Source: Acidobacteriota bacterium (GTDB lineage: Bacteria > Acidobacteriota > Polarisedimenticolia > J045). Taken from it: 64,000 nt of DNA. The stretch covers positions 62,001-126,000 of the forward strand of contig JAGOJY010000003.1 in assembly GCA_017994815.1 (NCBI GenBank), read 5' to 3'. A program made the translations under genes and the position numbers. Below the pieces are notes generated by a model. The model was not told the origin of the DNA and searched no databases. It worked only from the letters and a program-made list of their open reading frames with translations. This document shows positions 43,451 through 52,697 of this stretch, in pieces (the first letter of the stretch is position 1; every line of letters begins with the position of its first letter).

Positions 43451-44184
43451 ACGACGCGCTGCGGCGCCTGGAGGACCTCGTCCGGCGCGACCGCGACCAC
43501 GATTGCGAGGGCGTCGGGGCGCAGAAGCTGTGCGTGAAGATCGTCGGCGTCGCCGACCTGCCGACCCGCTTCGGGCGCTTCCAGATCGTCGCGTTCTGGA
43601 ACAACCGCGACTCCAAGGAGCACATCGCGCTGGTGCACGGCGACATCCTCGAAGCCGAAGACGTGCCGACGCGGCTGCACTCCGAGTGCCTGACCGGCGA
43701 CACGATCGGCTCGTTGCGCTGCGACTGCCGGGACCAGCTCCAGGCGGCCCTTCTGCGCATCGGCAGCTCGGAACGTGGGCTGCTCCTGTACCTGCGGCAG
43801 GAGGGGCGCGGGATCGGCCTGATCAACAAGATCCGCGCCTACGCGTTGCAGGACCGTGGTCTCGACACCGTCGAAGCCAACCTCGCGCTCGGTTTCCGCG
43901 ACGACGAACGCGACTACGCGGTCGCGGCGCACATGATCAAGAGCCTGACCGTGCGCTCGATCCACCTCATGACCAACAACCCCGCCAAGGTGCAGCAACT
44001 CACGCAGTACGGGATCGACGTCGCCGGCCGCATCCCGCACGTCATCCCACCCAACCCGCACAACCGGTTCTACCTCGAGACGAAGGCCACCCGCTCCGGC
44101 CACTGGATCGACTTCGAGGGCAAGCCGCACCTGCCCGAGCAGAGCGACCCGGTCGTCGTCGAGGGCATGGACAAGCCCGCCTGA
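43447..44184 (+). CDS. ribA: GTP cyclohydrolase II
   Basis: 245 residues; catalyses the first step of riboflavin synthesis from GTP. Zinc ligands C81, C92 and C94 (ECLTGDTIGSLRCDC), the catalytic segment LRQEGRGIGL and MTNNPAKVQQL are conserved. It lacks the DHBP synthase domain of RibBA, so that activity must be encoded elsewhere. The 20-residue N-terminal extension and 25-residue C-terminal tail are unusual but modest. Coupled to the renalase-like gene by a four-base overlap. A hairpin follows the stop. Confidence 0.93.
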   Translation: MNDALRRLEDLVRRDRDHDCEGVGAQKLCVKIVGVADLPTRFGRFQIVAFWNNRDSKEHIALVHGDILEAEDVPTRLHSECLTGDTIGSLRCDCRDQLQAALLRIGSSERGLLLYLRQEGRGIGLINKIRAYALQDRGLDTVEANLALGFRDDERDYAVAAHMIKSLTVRSIHLMTNNPAKVQQLTQYGIDVAGRIPHVIPPNPHNRFYLETKATRSGHWIDFEGKPHLPEQSDPVVVEGMDKPA

Positions 44185-44205
44185 CGCGCGACCCGTCGTC
44201 GCGCG
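44185..44205. terminator. hairpin between convergent genes
   Basis: CGCGCGAC and GTCGCGCG form an 8-bp stem with a 5-nt loop between ribA and the convergent baeRF-type gene. No U-tract. Confidence 0.45.
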
Positions 44206-44211
44206 CGCCGA

Positions 44212-45372
44212 TCAGTAGCGGTAGATCGCCGCGATCGGGTTGCCTCCCGGCACCTGCCCGCCGCCCAGGAGGTGCACCGTGCCCTTGCTTTCGAAGGTGC
44301 GGATCGCGGCGCGGTCGAACAAATCCTCGTCGCCGTCCTGCGGGGTGTCGTGCAGTTCGACCAGCCCCGCCTGCGCGTCGAGCCGGCCCCACTGCTGCGC
44401 GGACTCGTCGAGGAACAGCGTGTCCACGCGGCCGTAGTGCGCCGACTGGATCACCTCGCGCGGTTCGCCCGACACGCGGCCGGTTCCCTGCAGGTCGTGG
44501 AAGCGCGCGAGATCGGCCGCGCGGCGCTCGTCGACGGCCTTGCGCACGTAAGGCCAGCCCAGCTGGCGCAGCTCGTTCGCCTTCATCATCTCGTGGTTGC
44601 CGATGTCGGCGCCCGCGGCGAGGTTGCCGTAGGTGTTGACCTCGCGGTAGATCGGCAAGAGGTAGTCGATGCCGGCGACGACGAGCGGTGCGGTCTCGTT
44701 GTTCAGCAGCCGGCGCAGGCTGCGGTCGACCGCGGTGAGAAAGCGCCGGATGTCCTCCTTACGGTCGTCGTAGCCCGCGCCCTGCGTGTGGAACAGCGCG
44801 CCGCGCTCCGTTCCGCCGGCGTTCGGCGAGCGCGTGCGCCGCTCCAGCTTCTGCTCCGGTTCATCGTAACGCAGCACCTCGTCGAGGCTGCGGGGCACTC
44901 CCGGTAGCGGCAACTCGTTCGCGTTGTGCTCCGTCGCGCGCACGAGCCGCACGGAACCGAGGCTGACCGCGAGCACGTAGAAGCGGTGGTCCGAGTCGAG
45001 CGCCGGGAGCAGCGGCTTGAGGTGGAACCTCTCGCCGACGACGAGCGTCTCGCGGAACGGGATCGGCAGCCGGTAGCGGCGCAGGGTCGCCCCGCGGGCC
45101 ACGAACAGGGCCAATCCGTCGCTGCCCTGGCGCCAGAACGCCTCGTCGTCCACCAACGCGTGCGCCGGCGCGAGGAACTCGCGGGTCTCGCTGGCCTTCA
45201 TGCCGCCGCCCAGGAGCTTCTCCTCGGCGCGCGCGAGCAGGTTCTTCAGCCGGATCGGATCCTGCTGGATCTCGTTCCCCGCGCGGTGCGTGGGGAGGAA
45301 AATCGAGACCGCGGGCTTACCCTGGTGCTGCATCAGCGCGACCAGATCGGCCCTGGTTTTCGTGAGGTCCAT
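44212..45372 (-). CDS. bacterial archaeo-eukaryotic release-factor family protein (baeRF3-like)
   Basis: 386 residues. The N-terminal part has KPAVSIFLPTHRAGNEIQQDP, the middle YVLAVSLGSVRLVRATEHN and RRLLNNETAPLVVAGIDYLLPIYREVN, and the end FESKGTVHLLGGGQVPGGNPIAAIYRY, matching the baeRF3 relatives of eRF1/Pelota domains. They are thought to act on stalled ribosomes or in hypoxic/stress states, but this is not proved. AGAGGTG lies 5 bp before the ATG (45370-45372). A 155-bp gap with no gene separates it from the exported protein gene upstream. Confidence 0.82.
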   Translation of the reverse strand: MDLTKTRADLVALMQHQGKPAVSIFLPTHRAGNEIQQDPIRLKNLLARAEEKLLGGGMKASETREFLAPAHALVDDEAFWRQGSDGLALFVARGATLRRYRLPIPFRETLVVGERFHLKPLLPALDSDHRFYVLAVSLGSVRLVRATEHNANELPLPGVPRSLDEVLRYDEPEQKLERRTRSPNAGGTERGALFHTQGAGYDDRKEDIRRFLTAVDRSLRRLLNNETAPLVVAGIDYLLPIYREVNTYGNLAAGADIGNHEMMKANELRQLGWPYVRKAVDERRAADLARFHDLQGTGRVSGEPREVIQSAHYGRVDTLFLDESAQQWGRLDAQAGLVELHDTPQDGDEDLFDRAAIRTFESKGTVHLLGGGQVPGGNPIAAIYRY

Positions 45373-45526
45373 CACCACCTCTGAGCGGCCCGTGGAGCCG
45401 CGGGTGCGTTCGCGAAGGCAACGCTGGACGGGACCGGAGCCGCCCAGTTGCAGCACGGCGCAGCCCCGAGGGCAAGCTCGCGCCGGGGTGCTCCCGGGCA
45501 TCGCCCGGGAACACGGTTCTCACAAC

Positions 45527-46543
45527 CTACGGCCGATCCGCGGCCACCTGCGCGTCGGGGATCCCGAGTTCGACCATGTAGTCCACCGAGTACTCGGTTG
45601 CCGCCGCGAGCCGCCGGCGCCGGCCGAAATTCACCGTGACCGTGCAGACCTGCCCCGCCTGCAACTGGCACAGCGCGCCGCGGTTGGCGTCCGTCGCCGG
45701 GAGCGAGTCCACGCCCTGGCTGATGTAGCGGGCGCGCGCGTACTTGCCGTAACCGGTGTCGAGCTGGGCCACCGAGAAACCGGCGGAAAGCCGGTGTTCC
45801 CCGGCCGGCACGACGATCTCGTGCACCTCGAGCGGCCCGAACCGGAACTCGCGCGGCGTCTCCGCGCGCCGGCCCGTGATCTCCTCGCGCTCGTACTGCT
45901 TGCCCCGGCTCGCGACGGTCTTGCCGTCGAGCGTGATCTTGTAGAACGTCACCGGGAACAGCGAGCGCATGACGATGCGGATGATCGACTCGTCGGGGCC
46001 GAGCAGCGGCCGCTCGTCGAGCGGGCTCTCCGGCGCGAACTGCGGCTCCTCGACGGCGTCTTCCTGCGGCGTGCGCGGCGTCGGCTGCGGCTCCGTCGTC
46101 GCCGGGGTGCTCGCGCGCGACGCGGACGCGGCGGGCGCCTCCCCGCGCCGTTCCTTGCCGGACTTCAGGGTCCTTTTTTCCTGCGCCGGCTTGTAGTTCG
46201 GCAGGTCCGGGATCTCGCGCGGCGGCGGCGCGTCCTTCATCACCGCCGCGACGCGCCCCGCCTGCACGAGCCGGTAGAGCACGTTGTCCGACACACCGCG
46301 CCGCTTCAGCTCCGCGATTTCGGTTCCCGTCAGCGACGGGACGTCGTCCATCTGCTTGATGCGCGCCTCGATCACGACGTCGCCGACCCGGGCCTCGACC
46401 ATCGTGAGGACTTCCTGGATCGTGGGGTGAGCGAGGGCCCCGGCGTCGGGTTCGGCACGGGACGACGCGGCAGCCAAGACGAGGACCACCGGGAGACACA
46501 GGACGGCAAAGAGCCAGCGCGCGCAGGTGGGGCGGCTCCCCAT
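45527..46543 (-). CDS. exported hypothetical protein
   Basis: 338 residues. Signal peptide (about 1-30, ASSRAEPD), then an alpha-helical segment, IQEVLTMVEARVGDVVIEARIKQ, with a helix-turn pattern (GTEIAELKRRGVSDNVLYRLV) like the DUF of secreted PEGA-adjacent proteins, a Pro/Glu/Thr-rich linker (about 120-170) and a C-terminal beta-rich domain with two cysteines. Not recognised. GGAGG precedes the ATG. Alone between the baeRF gene and the nitrosative-stress-like cluster. Confidence 0.65.
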   Translation of the reverse strand: MGSRPTCARWLFAVLCLPVVLVLAAASSRAEPDAGALAHPTIQEVLTMVEARVGDVVIEARIKQMDDVPSLTGTEIAELKRRGVSDNVLYRLVQAGRVAAVMKDAPPPREIPDLPNYKPAQEKRTLKSGKERRGEAPAASASRASTPATTEPQPTPRTPQEDAVEEPQFAPESPLDERPLLGPDESIIRIVMRSLFPVTFYKITLDGKTVASRGKQYEREEITGRRAETPREFRFGPLEVHEIVVPAGEHRLSAGFSVAQLDTGYGKYARARYISQGVDSLPATDANRGALCQLQAGQVCTVTVNFGRRRRLAAATEYSVDYMVELGIPDAQVAADRP

Positions 46544-46647
46544 GGGGCACCTCCGCAGGGACAGGCGTCGGGCGAGCCGTCGGACGTCATGATCCCATGA
46601 CCTCCGCGGAAAATCGACGAAATACCGCTAATGGTCTTGGGAATCAG

Positions 46648-47958
46648 CTAGATCCGCGCGACACCGAGGAACAGGGCCTGCAGCACGGTGACGACCACCA
46701 CGAAGGCGGCCCGGGCGTGCCGGGGCGAAAGCCCCGGGAAGCGGTACTCGATCAACATCGTGCGGCAGCTCGCGAGGCAATCGCCGCACAGGGTGCAGTT
46801 GGGACCGGGACGCCCCGCCTCGAGGTGCTCCGGGCGCAGGGCGTCATACCTGCAGGTGAAGGTGCAGGCGTTGCACGCGGTGCAGGAGCTGCCGATCCGC
46901 ATGCGGAACGGCGAGACGCGCCCGAGCGTCGTCGCGAGCCAGCCGACCGGGCAGAACGCGATGCAGTGGGCCATGGTCCCGGTCCGCCGGGACCAGAGCA
47001 CCATCAGCGCCACGCCGGTGAGGCCGAACGCCAGCCCGGCGACGGCGGCGACGGTGCCGGGCACGCCCGCCCAGCGCAATCCGAGCGCCGCGAGGACCAC
47101 CAGCGCCAGCATCGCCAGCCGGCCGTGGCGCGCCCAGCCCGGGAGGGGTCGCGGCCGGCGGCGGGTGCGGGCCAGCGCGTTGTCCCACGCCCCGATGTAG
47201 CAGAGGTGCGAGCACCACGCCGGCCCGACGAGGAGGAGCGCGGCGCCGAAGAGGATCGGCATCAGGAGGCCGCCGCCGCGGTACAGAGGGCCGGCGACGA
47301 TCATCGCCGGCACCGGCAGGTGCAGCTTGCCGGTCATCAGGAACGTCTCGAAGCCGGACAGGCCGAGCGCGAGCTGGCCGAAGAACACCGCGGAGAAAAT
47401 GGCCCAGGCCCGCGTGCGCCAGCGCGAGACCTGCGCCGGATCGAGGAGCTTCTCCGTCAGGAACGCGGCGTAGGCGGCCAAGGCGAGCGCCTCGATCCAG
47501 CCCGCCCCCGGGACGAAGCGCTCCAACAGCAGGAGCGGACGCTGCACCTTGACCTGGATCAGGGCCAGCGTCCCGAACGCGAGCAGGAACGCGACGGCCG
47601 ACGGCGCGGCGGTGCGCGCGTGCGCCGAGAACCAGCCGCGCACCCGCGACAGTTCCAGGAGCAACGCCGCGCCCGCGGTGAACGCCGCCACGGCACCGAG
47701 GATCAGCAGCATGCGCAGCCACGGCTGCCCCGCGGCCTGCCGCATGCCGGCCAGCTTCACCGTGGTGTGGAGCCACACGACGGCGCCGGCCACGAGCAGT
47801 CCCTGCGCGGCGGTTGCGATCCAGCCTCGCCGCGCCAGGAACAACAGCGGCACCGCCGCGCACGCGGCCGCGAGCCCGACGCTGCCGGCGCGGTAGAAGT
47901 GCGCGCCGAGCAACAGGCAGGACAGCACGGCCGGGAGCAGCGCGGCGATCGTCAGCAT
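46648..47958 (-). CDS. NapH/NosR-type membrane polyferredoxin (4Fe-4S)
   Basis: 436 residues. About ten membrane helices and two 4Fe-4S clusters at the C-terminus, CTACNACTFTC and CTLCGDCLASC, plus paired CP/HLC motifs PAWCSHLCYIGAW and CIAFCPVGW typical of NapH, NosR and CcoG families. Such proteins pass electrons from quinol or ferredoxin to periplasmic or membrane reductases (nitrate, N2O, NO systems). No nos or nor gene is adjacent. The ATG is 1 bp from the stop of the cupin gene, so it is the third gene of the sigma-54-driven operon. Confidence 0.84.
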   Translation of the reverse strand: MLTIAALLPAVLSCLLLGAHFYRAGSVGLAAACAAVPLLFLARRGWIATAAQGLLVAGAVVWLHTTVKLAGMRQAAGQPWLRMLLILGAVAAFTAGAALLLELSRVRGWFSAHARTAAPSAVAFLLAFGTLALIQVKVQRPLLLLERFVPGAGWIEALALAAYAAFLTEKLLDPAQVSRWRTRAWAIFSAVFFGQLALGLSGFETFLMTGKLHLPVPAMIVAGPLYRGGGLLMPILFGAALLLVGPAWCSHLCYIGAWDNALARTRRRPRPLPGWARHGRLAMLALVVLAALGLRWAGVPGTVAAVAGLAFGLTGVALMVLWSRRTGTMAHCIAFCPVGWLATTLGRVSPFRMRIGSSCTACNACTFTCRYDALRPEHLEAGRPGPNCTLCGDCLASCRTMLIEYRFPGLSPRHARAAFVVVVTVLQALFLGVARI

Positions 47959-47959
47959 G

Positions 47960-48301
47960 TCAGCCGCGGAGCATCGTCAACAGCATCTTGAACCGCTGGC
48001 GCGCGGTCACCGCGTGTGACACGTTGGCCGGCATCAGCACGATCTCACCGGCGCGGACGTGCACCGCCTCGCCGCCGATCGTCAGCTCGGCCTCGCCGTC
48101 CACCACCTGCACGAACGCGTCGAACGGCGCCGTGTGCTCCGACAACTGCTGGCCGGCGTCGAACGAGAAGAACGTCAACGAACCGCCGGGGCTGCGGCCG
48201 AGGGTGCGGCTGACGATCGAGTCCGGCACGTAGTCGAGCAGCGCGCCGACGATCGCGGGGGCGGCGGGGGGCAGGGTTCCGGGTTTCGACTTGTCGTTCA
48301 T
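47960..48301 (-). CDS. small cupin-domain protein
   Basis: 113 residues, single cupin. GQQLSEHTAPFDAFVQVVDGEAEL and GEIVLMPANVSHAV are the two cupin motifs (His ligands HTAPFD and SH; the metal Glu of motif 1 is not obvious). Often a regulator or sensor of redox or electrophile state. GAGGAGAG precedes the ATG. Middle gene of the hemerythrin-cupin-polyferredoxin operon. Confidence 0.82.
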   Translation of the reverse strand: MNDKSKPGTLPPAAPAIVGALLDYVPDSIVSRTLGRSPGGSLTFFSFDAGQQLSEHTAPFDAFVQVVDGEAELTIGGEAVHVRAGEIVLMPANVSHAVTARQRFKMLLTMLRG

Positions 48302-48364
48302 CGGGTCTCTCCTCGAGTGGGGATCATGGGTTCGGGACGGTGCACGAGCATCCTGCCGCCGGGA

Positions 48365-48919
48365 TCAGGCCTTGGCAAAGGACGTGACGAGCGCCCGCGC
48401 GAGTTCCTCCAGCCGCGCGCCTTCGCCGGCCGCGTCGCGCTCGCGGTCCACCCGCGCGCAGACCTCGTCCACGCGGCGCATCGCATCGCCCTCGAGGTGC
48501 TTTTGCGCCATGACGTACAGGATGTTGTCTTCCTTCCAGATGTGGTTGCGCAACAGCGCGGCGTACTCGCGCGCCGCCTCGGCGATGCGCGCACGTTCCG
48601 CGGCGTCCCATGTCCCGCCGCGCTCGGCCGCCTCGCGCATCACGCCGATCAGTCCGCGGCCGTGCTCGTGGTCCGCCAGCATCACGGCGATCGGCCCGGT
48701 CTCGGTCGGGAAGCCGTACTCGGCCATCGTCGCGAAGAGCACGTCTTCTTCCTTGCCGTGGTGACGGGCGTCGGCGAACTCGCGCAGGAACGTCACGAAG
48801 CGGCCCAGCTCGGCCGGTTCCGCCGTCCCGCCGTCGAGCCGGCCCGCGTACTCCACGAGGGCATCGAGGACGCTCTCGATCGCCCGGTGCTCGTTCATCA
48901 GGGTCTCTATCGCGCTCAC
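48365..48919 (-). CDS. hemerythrin-like (HHE) protein
   Basis: 184 residues. Hemerythrin ligand pattern: H11 (NEHRAIE), H53/H54 and E57/E58 (ARHHGKEEDVLF), H84/H86 (LADHEHGRGL), H126 and E130 (LLRNHIWKEDNIL). Such di-iron proteins bind oxygen or NO and include the RIC/YtfE repair proteins. I placed the start at the GTG (48917-48919) after GGAGGA; an ATG at 48964 lies inside the sigma-54 promoter. Operon leader, transcribed from the -24/-12 element at 48959-48974. Confidence 0.85.
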   Translation of the reverse strand: MSAIETLMNEHRAIESVLDALVEYAGRLDGGTAEPAELGRFVTFLREFADARHHGKEEDVLFATMAEYGFPTETGPIAVMLADHEHGRGLIGVMREAAERGGTWDAAERARIAEAAREYAALLRNHIWKEDNILYVMAQKHLEGDAMRRVDEVCARVDRERDAAGEGARLEELARALVTSFAKA

Positions 48920-48960
48920 GTTTCCTCCACCGGCGCGCCGCGCGCCCGGAGGCTTCCATC

Positions 48961-48974
48961 GCAAAGCCCGTGCC
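48961..48974 (-). promoter_or_regulatory. sigma-54 (-24/-12) promoter of the hemerythrin operon
   Basis: On the minus strand GGCACGGGCTTTGC, a match of GG at -24 and GC at -12 separated by exactly 10 bp. Transcription would start near 48949, 20-25 bp before the GGAGGA ribosome site and clear of the hemerythrin GTG. Confidence 0.75.
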
Positions 48975-48993
48975 CACGTGAAGGTCTTTACCG

Positions 48994-49007
48994 GTCAACG
49001 ACTTGAC
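48994..49007. promoter_or_regulatory. inverted repeat in the sigma-54 control region
   Basis: GTCAA-N4-TTGAC, about 45-58 bp upstream of the predicted start. Possible activator or secondary regulator site. Confidence 0.35.
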
Positions 49008-49027
49008 AGCCCGCGGCCCATCGCGGC

Positions 49028-49063
49028 ACCCAAATCTGGGTGTACGGGCGACGATATTTGGGT
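49028..49063. promoter_or_regulatory. inverted repeat, candidate NorR-like enhancer site
   Basis: ACCCAAAT-N20-ATTTGGGT, 79-114 bp upstream of the sigma-54 start, ending at the -10 of the regulator itself. A GT-N7-AC element (49042-49052), the core of known NorR sites, lies between the arms. Confidence 0.45.
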
Positions 49064-49068
49064 ATCCT
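49063..49068 (+). promoter_or_regulatory. -10 box of the NorR-like gene (leaderless)
   Basis: TATCCT, 7 bp before the first ATG; overlaps the right arm of the inverted repeat, so the regulator may control itself. Confidence 0.5.
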
Positions 49069-49075
49069 TGTCCAC

Positions 49076-50518
49076 ATGATGACAACTCTCCCGGCCCGCG
49101 ACCCGGAACCGGTCCCCGGCCTCCTGGACGAGGCGACCGCCGGCCTGTTGGCGACGACGGACCTCGGCATGGTCCTGCGGCGCATCGAGGACCTGCTGCG
49201 GCGCCACTTCGGCGAGACGCGGGTGCGCATCCTGCGCTCCCTGCCGGAGCGGCCGGGCATCGCCGAGGTGCTCGAGCCGGCCACGGCCGGCGCGCAGGCC
49301 CGCGGCACGTTCGAGCCGTTGACCGGGACGGCCGCCGAGGCCTTGCGCACGCTCGCGCCGGCGGTCGATCCGGGCGGTTGCTGCGCCTTCTTCCCGCTGG
49401 TCGTCGAGGGGCGCGCGCTCGGCGTGCTGCGGCTCGCGCACCCCGCCTCGCGCGTCGGGCGGCTCGGCTGCCTCGAGCACGCCGAGAAGGTGTCGCGCCT
49501 GGTCGCGGTCGCGCTGCGCAACAGCTTGATGGTCGAGGAGATCCGGCGCCTGAACGCGCTGCTCTGCCGCGAGAACCAGGACCTGCGGCAGCGCGTCACG
49601 GCCGGCCGGCGCTACGTCGCGGAATCGCCCTCCATGCGCGCGGTCATGGAGCAGGTGCGGCGCGTGGCGCCCTCCGACGCGACCGTGCTCGTTCGCGGCG
49701 AGACCGGCACCGGGAAGGAAGGGATCGCGCGCGCGATCCACGAGCTGTCGCCCCGGCTCGGCGGTCCGTTCGTCGTCGTGAACCTCGGGGCCTTGCCGCC
49801 CGGCCTCGTCGAGAGCGAGCTGTTCGGTCACGAGCAAGGCGCGTTCACCGGCGCGGACGCGCGGCGCACCGGCAAGTTCGAGCTGGCGAGTGGCGGGACG
49901 CTGCTCCTGGACGAGATCGGCGACGCGCCGCCGGAGGTGCAGGTGCGCCTCTTGCGCGCGCTGCAGGAGCGCGAGGTCACCCGCGTCGGCGGCACCCGCG
50001 CCGTGCCGGTCGACGTGCGCGTGATCGCGGCCACGCACCGGCCGCTCGAGGACATGGTCCGCGCGGGCACGTTCCGCGCCGACCTCTACTACCGGCTGGC
50101 GGCCTTCCCGATCGTCCTGCCGCCGCTGCGCGACCGGCCGGAGGACATCCGGCCGCTCGCGCGGCACTTCGTCGCGCTGCACGCGGCGCGGCTCAACCGC
50201 AAGGCCCCGGCGATCGGCGAGGAGGCGCTGCGGCGCCTCGAGCGGCGCGCGTGGCCGGGGAACGTGCGCGAGCTGGAAAACGTGCTCGAGCGCGCGCTGA
50301 TCCTCGGTGGCGGCGACCAGCTCGAGCTGCCGGACCTGCCCGCACCGCCGGTCGCGGAAGCGCCGCACGCGACGTGGGAGGAAATTGCGCGCCGCGCCCT
50401 CGCGGAGGCGCTGCGCGCGAGCGGCGGGAAGATCTACGGCCCGGGTGGCGCCGCGGCCCGCCTCGGCCTGCGCCCGACCACGCTGCAGGGCAAGCTCCGC
50501 CGCTACGGCCTGCGCTGA
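49076..50518 (+). CDS. NorR-like sigma-54 activator (GAF - AAA+ - Fis HTH)
   Basis: 480 residues. A GAF sensor domain (about 20-165), AAA+ domain with Walker A GETGTGKE (208-215), GAFTGA (255-260) and Walker B LLLDE (276-280), and a C-terminal Fis-type HTH (about 445-480). This is the architecture of NorR/FhlA, in which the GAF domain binds NO through iron; I cannot verify the iron ligands here. Divergent from the hemerythrin operon with its sigma-54 promoter, so it is almost certainly that operon's activator. The first of two in-frame ATGs is used; no ribosome site is visible. Confidence 0.88.
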   Translation: MMTTLPARDPEPVPGLLDEATAGLLATTDLGMVLRRIEDLLRRHFGETRVRILRSLPERPGIAEVLEPATAGAQARGTFEPLTGTAAEALRTLAPAVDPGGCCAFFPLVVEGRALGVLRLAHPASRVGRLGCLEHAEKVSRLVAVALRNSLMVEEIRRLNALLCRENQDLRQRVTAGRRYVAESPSMRAVMEQVRRVAPSDATVLVRGETGTGKEGIARAIHELSPRLGGPFVVVNLGALPPGLVESELFGHEQGAFTGADARRTGKFELASGGTLLLDEIGDAPPEVQVRLLRALQEREVTRVGGTRAVPVDVRVIAATHRPLEDMVRAGTFRADLYYRLAAFPIVLPPLRDRPEDIRPLARHFVALHAARLNRKAPAIGEEALRRLERRAWPGNVRELENVLERALILGGGDQLELPDLPAPPVAEAPHATWEEIARRALAEALRASGGKIYGPGGAAARLGLRPTTLQGKLRRYGLR

Positions 50519-50524
50519 CGGGGG

Positions 50525-51874
50525 CTACTGCCAGAAAGCGACGAGGCCGGAGGCCGGGACGGTGCTCGCCGCGGCCCAGCCGGGGGCGGCGCGCAGCGCC
50601 GTCTCCAGCATCTGCCGCGCCCGGGGCGAGTCCCCGAGCTGCTCGAACACGCGCGAGAGGGCGTACCACGGCCGCGGGTCACCGGCCTCGGCCCGGATCG
50701 CCTCGCCGAGCTCCGTCACCGCGGCGGCGGGACCTCTCGCGTTCGCGGCGAGCCACGCGCGGACCAGCGCCTCCTCGACCGGCTCCGCCGCCACGGCGCG
50801 CAGCGTTCGCTCGGCGCGCGCGGCATCTCCCGCGAGAAAGGACGCGGCCGCGGCGCGCACCGCGGCCCACGCGCCGCGCATCTCGGCCTCGGCCGGGATC
50901 GCGGGCGAGCCCTCGACCGCGCGGAACGCGGCTTCGAAGGTCCGCGCGGCGGCGGTCGCCGGTGCGCCGCCGGCCAGCGCGAGCGCGAGCAGGCGCTCCC
51001 CCTCGGCGTAGCACCAGCGCACCGACTCGCCCGATTCCCGCAGCCGCGCGCACCAGTGCGCCGCGTCCGCCGCATCGCCGCAGGCGAGCGCCAGCCGCGC
51101 GGCGAGCGCCAACGCGGGATCGGTGATGCCGCGCGCGGGGGCCGCGGCGAGGAGCTGCGCCGCCGGCCCGAGGACGACCCGCGCTTCGCGCACCGACGGC
51201 ACGTCGAGCACGTCGCCGCCGGCGCTGGCGGTCAGCTCGCGCGCGAGCAGGAACCGCGGGCCGGGATCGGACGGCCGGCTCGCGACGTCCCGCGACAAGA
51301 GCGCGCGGTTCCGCTCCAGCTTCCCGCGCGCGAGACGTAGCTCCGGGCGGTAACCCTCGTGCAGCAGGCGCAGCCCGGAGCGCGGCGGCGTCCACGTCTC
51401 GCGCCCGAGCGCGCGGCAGATCGAGGACAGCACCTGCTCGTGGACGCGCCCCTCGTAGCGGAACCGCGGATCGATCCGGAACAGCCGCGTGACATGGGCG
51501 ACCTCGACGCGCCCCGCACCGCGATCCGAGGCGATCTCGACCGAAAACGCCGGCTCGCGGGCGCGCGCGAGCAGCTGGTGCAGCGCCGTGCGCTCGAACG
51601 GCTGCAGCGTCTCGTCGGCATCGACCACGAGCGCCCACTCGCCGCGGGCCGCGTCCAGGCAGGCGTTGCGCGCCGCCGAGAAGTCGTCGGTCCAGCGCAC
51701 GGCGACGACGCGCGCCCCGGCCTCGGCGGCGATGCGCGGCGTCTCGTCGCGCGAGCCGGTGTCGGCGAGCACCACCTCGTCTGCCAAGGGCGCCGCCGCG
51801 GCGATGCAGCGAGCGATGCGCTCCCGTTCATCGCGGGCGATGACGCACAGCGACACCAGCGGGCGCTCGGTCAC
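50525..51874 (-). CDS. family 2 glycosyltransferase with C-terminal TPR-like repeats
   Basis: 449 residues. GT-A domain with [27 protein letters not shown] and [12 protein letters not shown] (the DxD-like motif), like SunT/ tetratricopeptide glycosyltransferases. Residues from about 230 form a helical-repeat region ([32 protein letters not shown] at the end is a clear TPR). Start GTG (51872-51874); CATAAT lies 6 bp upstream without a ribosome site. Target of glycosylation unknown. Divergent from a membrane protein gene. Confidence 0.83.
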   Translation of the reverse strand: MTERPLVSLCVIARDERERIARCIAAAAPLADEVVLADTGSRDETPRIAAEAGARVVAVRWTDDFSAARNACLDAARGEWALVVDADETLQPFERTALHQLLARAREPAFSVEIASDRGAGRVEVAHVTRLFRIDPRFRYEGRVHEQVLSSICRALGRETWTPPRSGLRLLHEGYRPELRLARGKLERNRALLSRDVASRPSDPGPRFLLARELTASAGGDVLDVPSVREARVVLGPAAQLLAAAPARGITDPALALAARLALACGDAADAAHWCARLRESGESVRWCYAEGERLLALALAGGAPATAAARTFEAAFRAVEGSPAIPAEAEMRGAWAAVRAAAASFLAGDAARAERTLRAVAAEPVEEALVRAWLAANARGPAAAVTELGEAIRAEAGDPRPWYALSRVFEQLGDSPRARQMLETALRAAPGWAAASTVPASGLVAFWQ

Positions 51875-51880
51875 GGGGCG

Positions 51881-51886
51881 ATTATG
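51881..51886 (-). promoter_or_regulatory. -10 box of a probable leaderless promoter (glycosyltransferase)
   Basis: CATAAT on the minus strand, 6 bp before the GTG start. Confidence 0.45.
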
Positions 51887-51954
51887 CCGCGCGCGCGGGG
51901 GAAAGCGGGGACGGTATGATCTCCGGCGGCCGTTCGAGAAGAGGGGAGGCAGCG

Positions 51955-52638
51955 ATGGCGGCGCCGGTGTTGGGCGCGCGCGAGCAGAGGGTCGTGGGCG
52001 GGCTGGTGTCGGCCGCGGTGTTCGCCGTCGCCTTCGGGTGGGTCGAGGCCGCGGTGGTCGTGTACCTGCGGCGCATCTACTACCCGGAGGGTTTCACCTT
52101 CCCGCTGGTCCTGATCAAGGACCGCCTCGCCGTGGTCGAGATCGTCCGCGAGTTCGCGACGCTCCTGATGCTCGGGGGCGCCGCGGCGCTCGGCGCGCGC
52201 ACGCTGTGGGGCCGCTTCGGCCTGTTCGCGGTGGTCTTCGGCATCTGGGACCTCGTCTACTACGTGGGGCTGTGGCTCGCCCTGGGCTGGCCGGCGAGCC
52301 TCGCGGAGTGGGACGTCCTGTTCCTGCTCCCGGGGATCTGGACCGGCCCGGTGTGGACGCCGTCCCTGATCTCGGTGTTCCTGATCGGGTGCGGCGCGGT
52401 CCTGTTCGTCCGCGGCGAGCGCCGCCGGCTCGCGCCGCCCCGGGCGCGGCACTGGCTGGTCGGCGCCGCGTCGCTGGCGCTGATCCTCTGGGCTTTCCTG
52501 GCCAACCACCGCCTGGTGTACGACGGCGGGACGCCGACCGATTTCCCGGCCCTGCCGTTCCTCGCCGGCGTCGCGCTGGGCCTCGTCGGTTTCGCCGACG
52601 TGCTGCGGACGTCAGCAAAGGGCGTCCGGGACACATAG
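51955..52638 (+). CDS. membrane protein of unknown function
   Basis: 227 residues with about five to six hydrophobic segments and the conserved-looking ends [20 protein letters not shown] and [17 protein letters not shown]. No motif known to me. GGGGAGG is 6 bp before the ATG; TATGAT (51915-51920) is a probable -10. Upstream of mtnA with a 59-bp gap. Confidence 0.72.
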   Translation: MAAPVLGAREQRVVGGLVSAAVFAVAFGWVEAAVVVYLRRIYYPEGFTFPLVLIKDRLAVVEIVREFATLLMLGGAAALGARTLWGRFGLFAVVFGIWDLVYYVGLWLALGWPASLAEWDVLFLLPGIWTGPVWTPSLISVFLIGCGAVLFVRGERRRLAPPRARHWLVGAASLALILWAFLANHRLVYDGGTPTDFPALPFLAGVALGLVGFADVLRTSAKGVRDT

Positions 52639-52697
52639 AATGGCGCGCGGCCGCGCGCCCGCGGCCGGATCGCGGCGCTAGCCGACACGGGGACACG

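Noticed and set aside
45373..45526. Gene or RNA between the baeRF and exported protein genes
   Set aside because: No frame with a ribosome site and no recognisable RNA structure seen.
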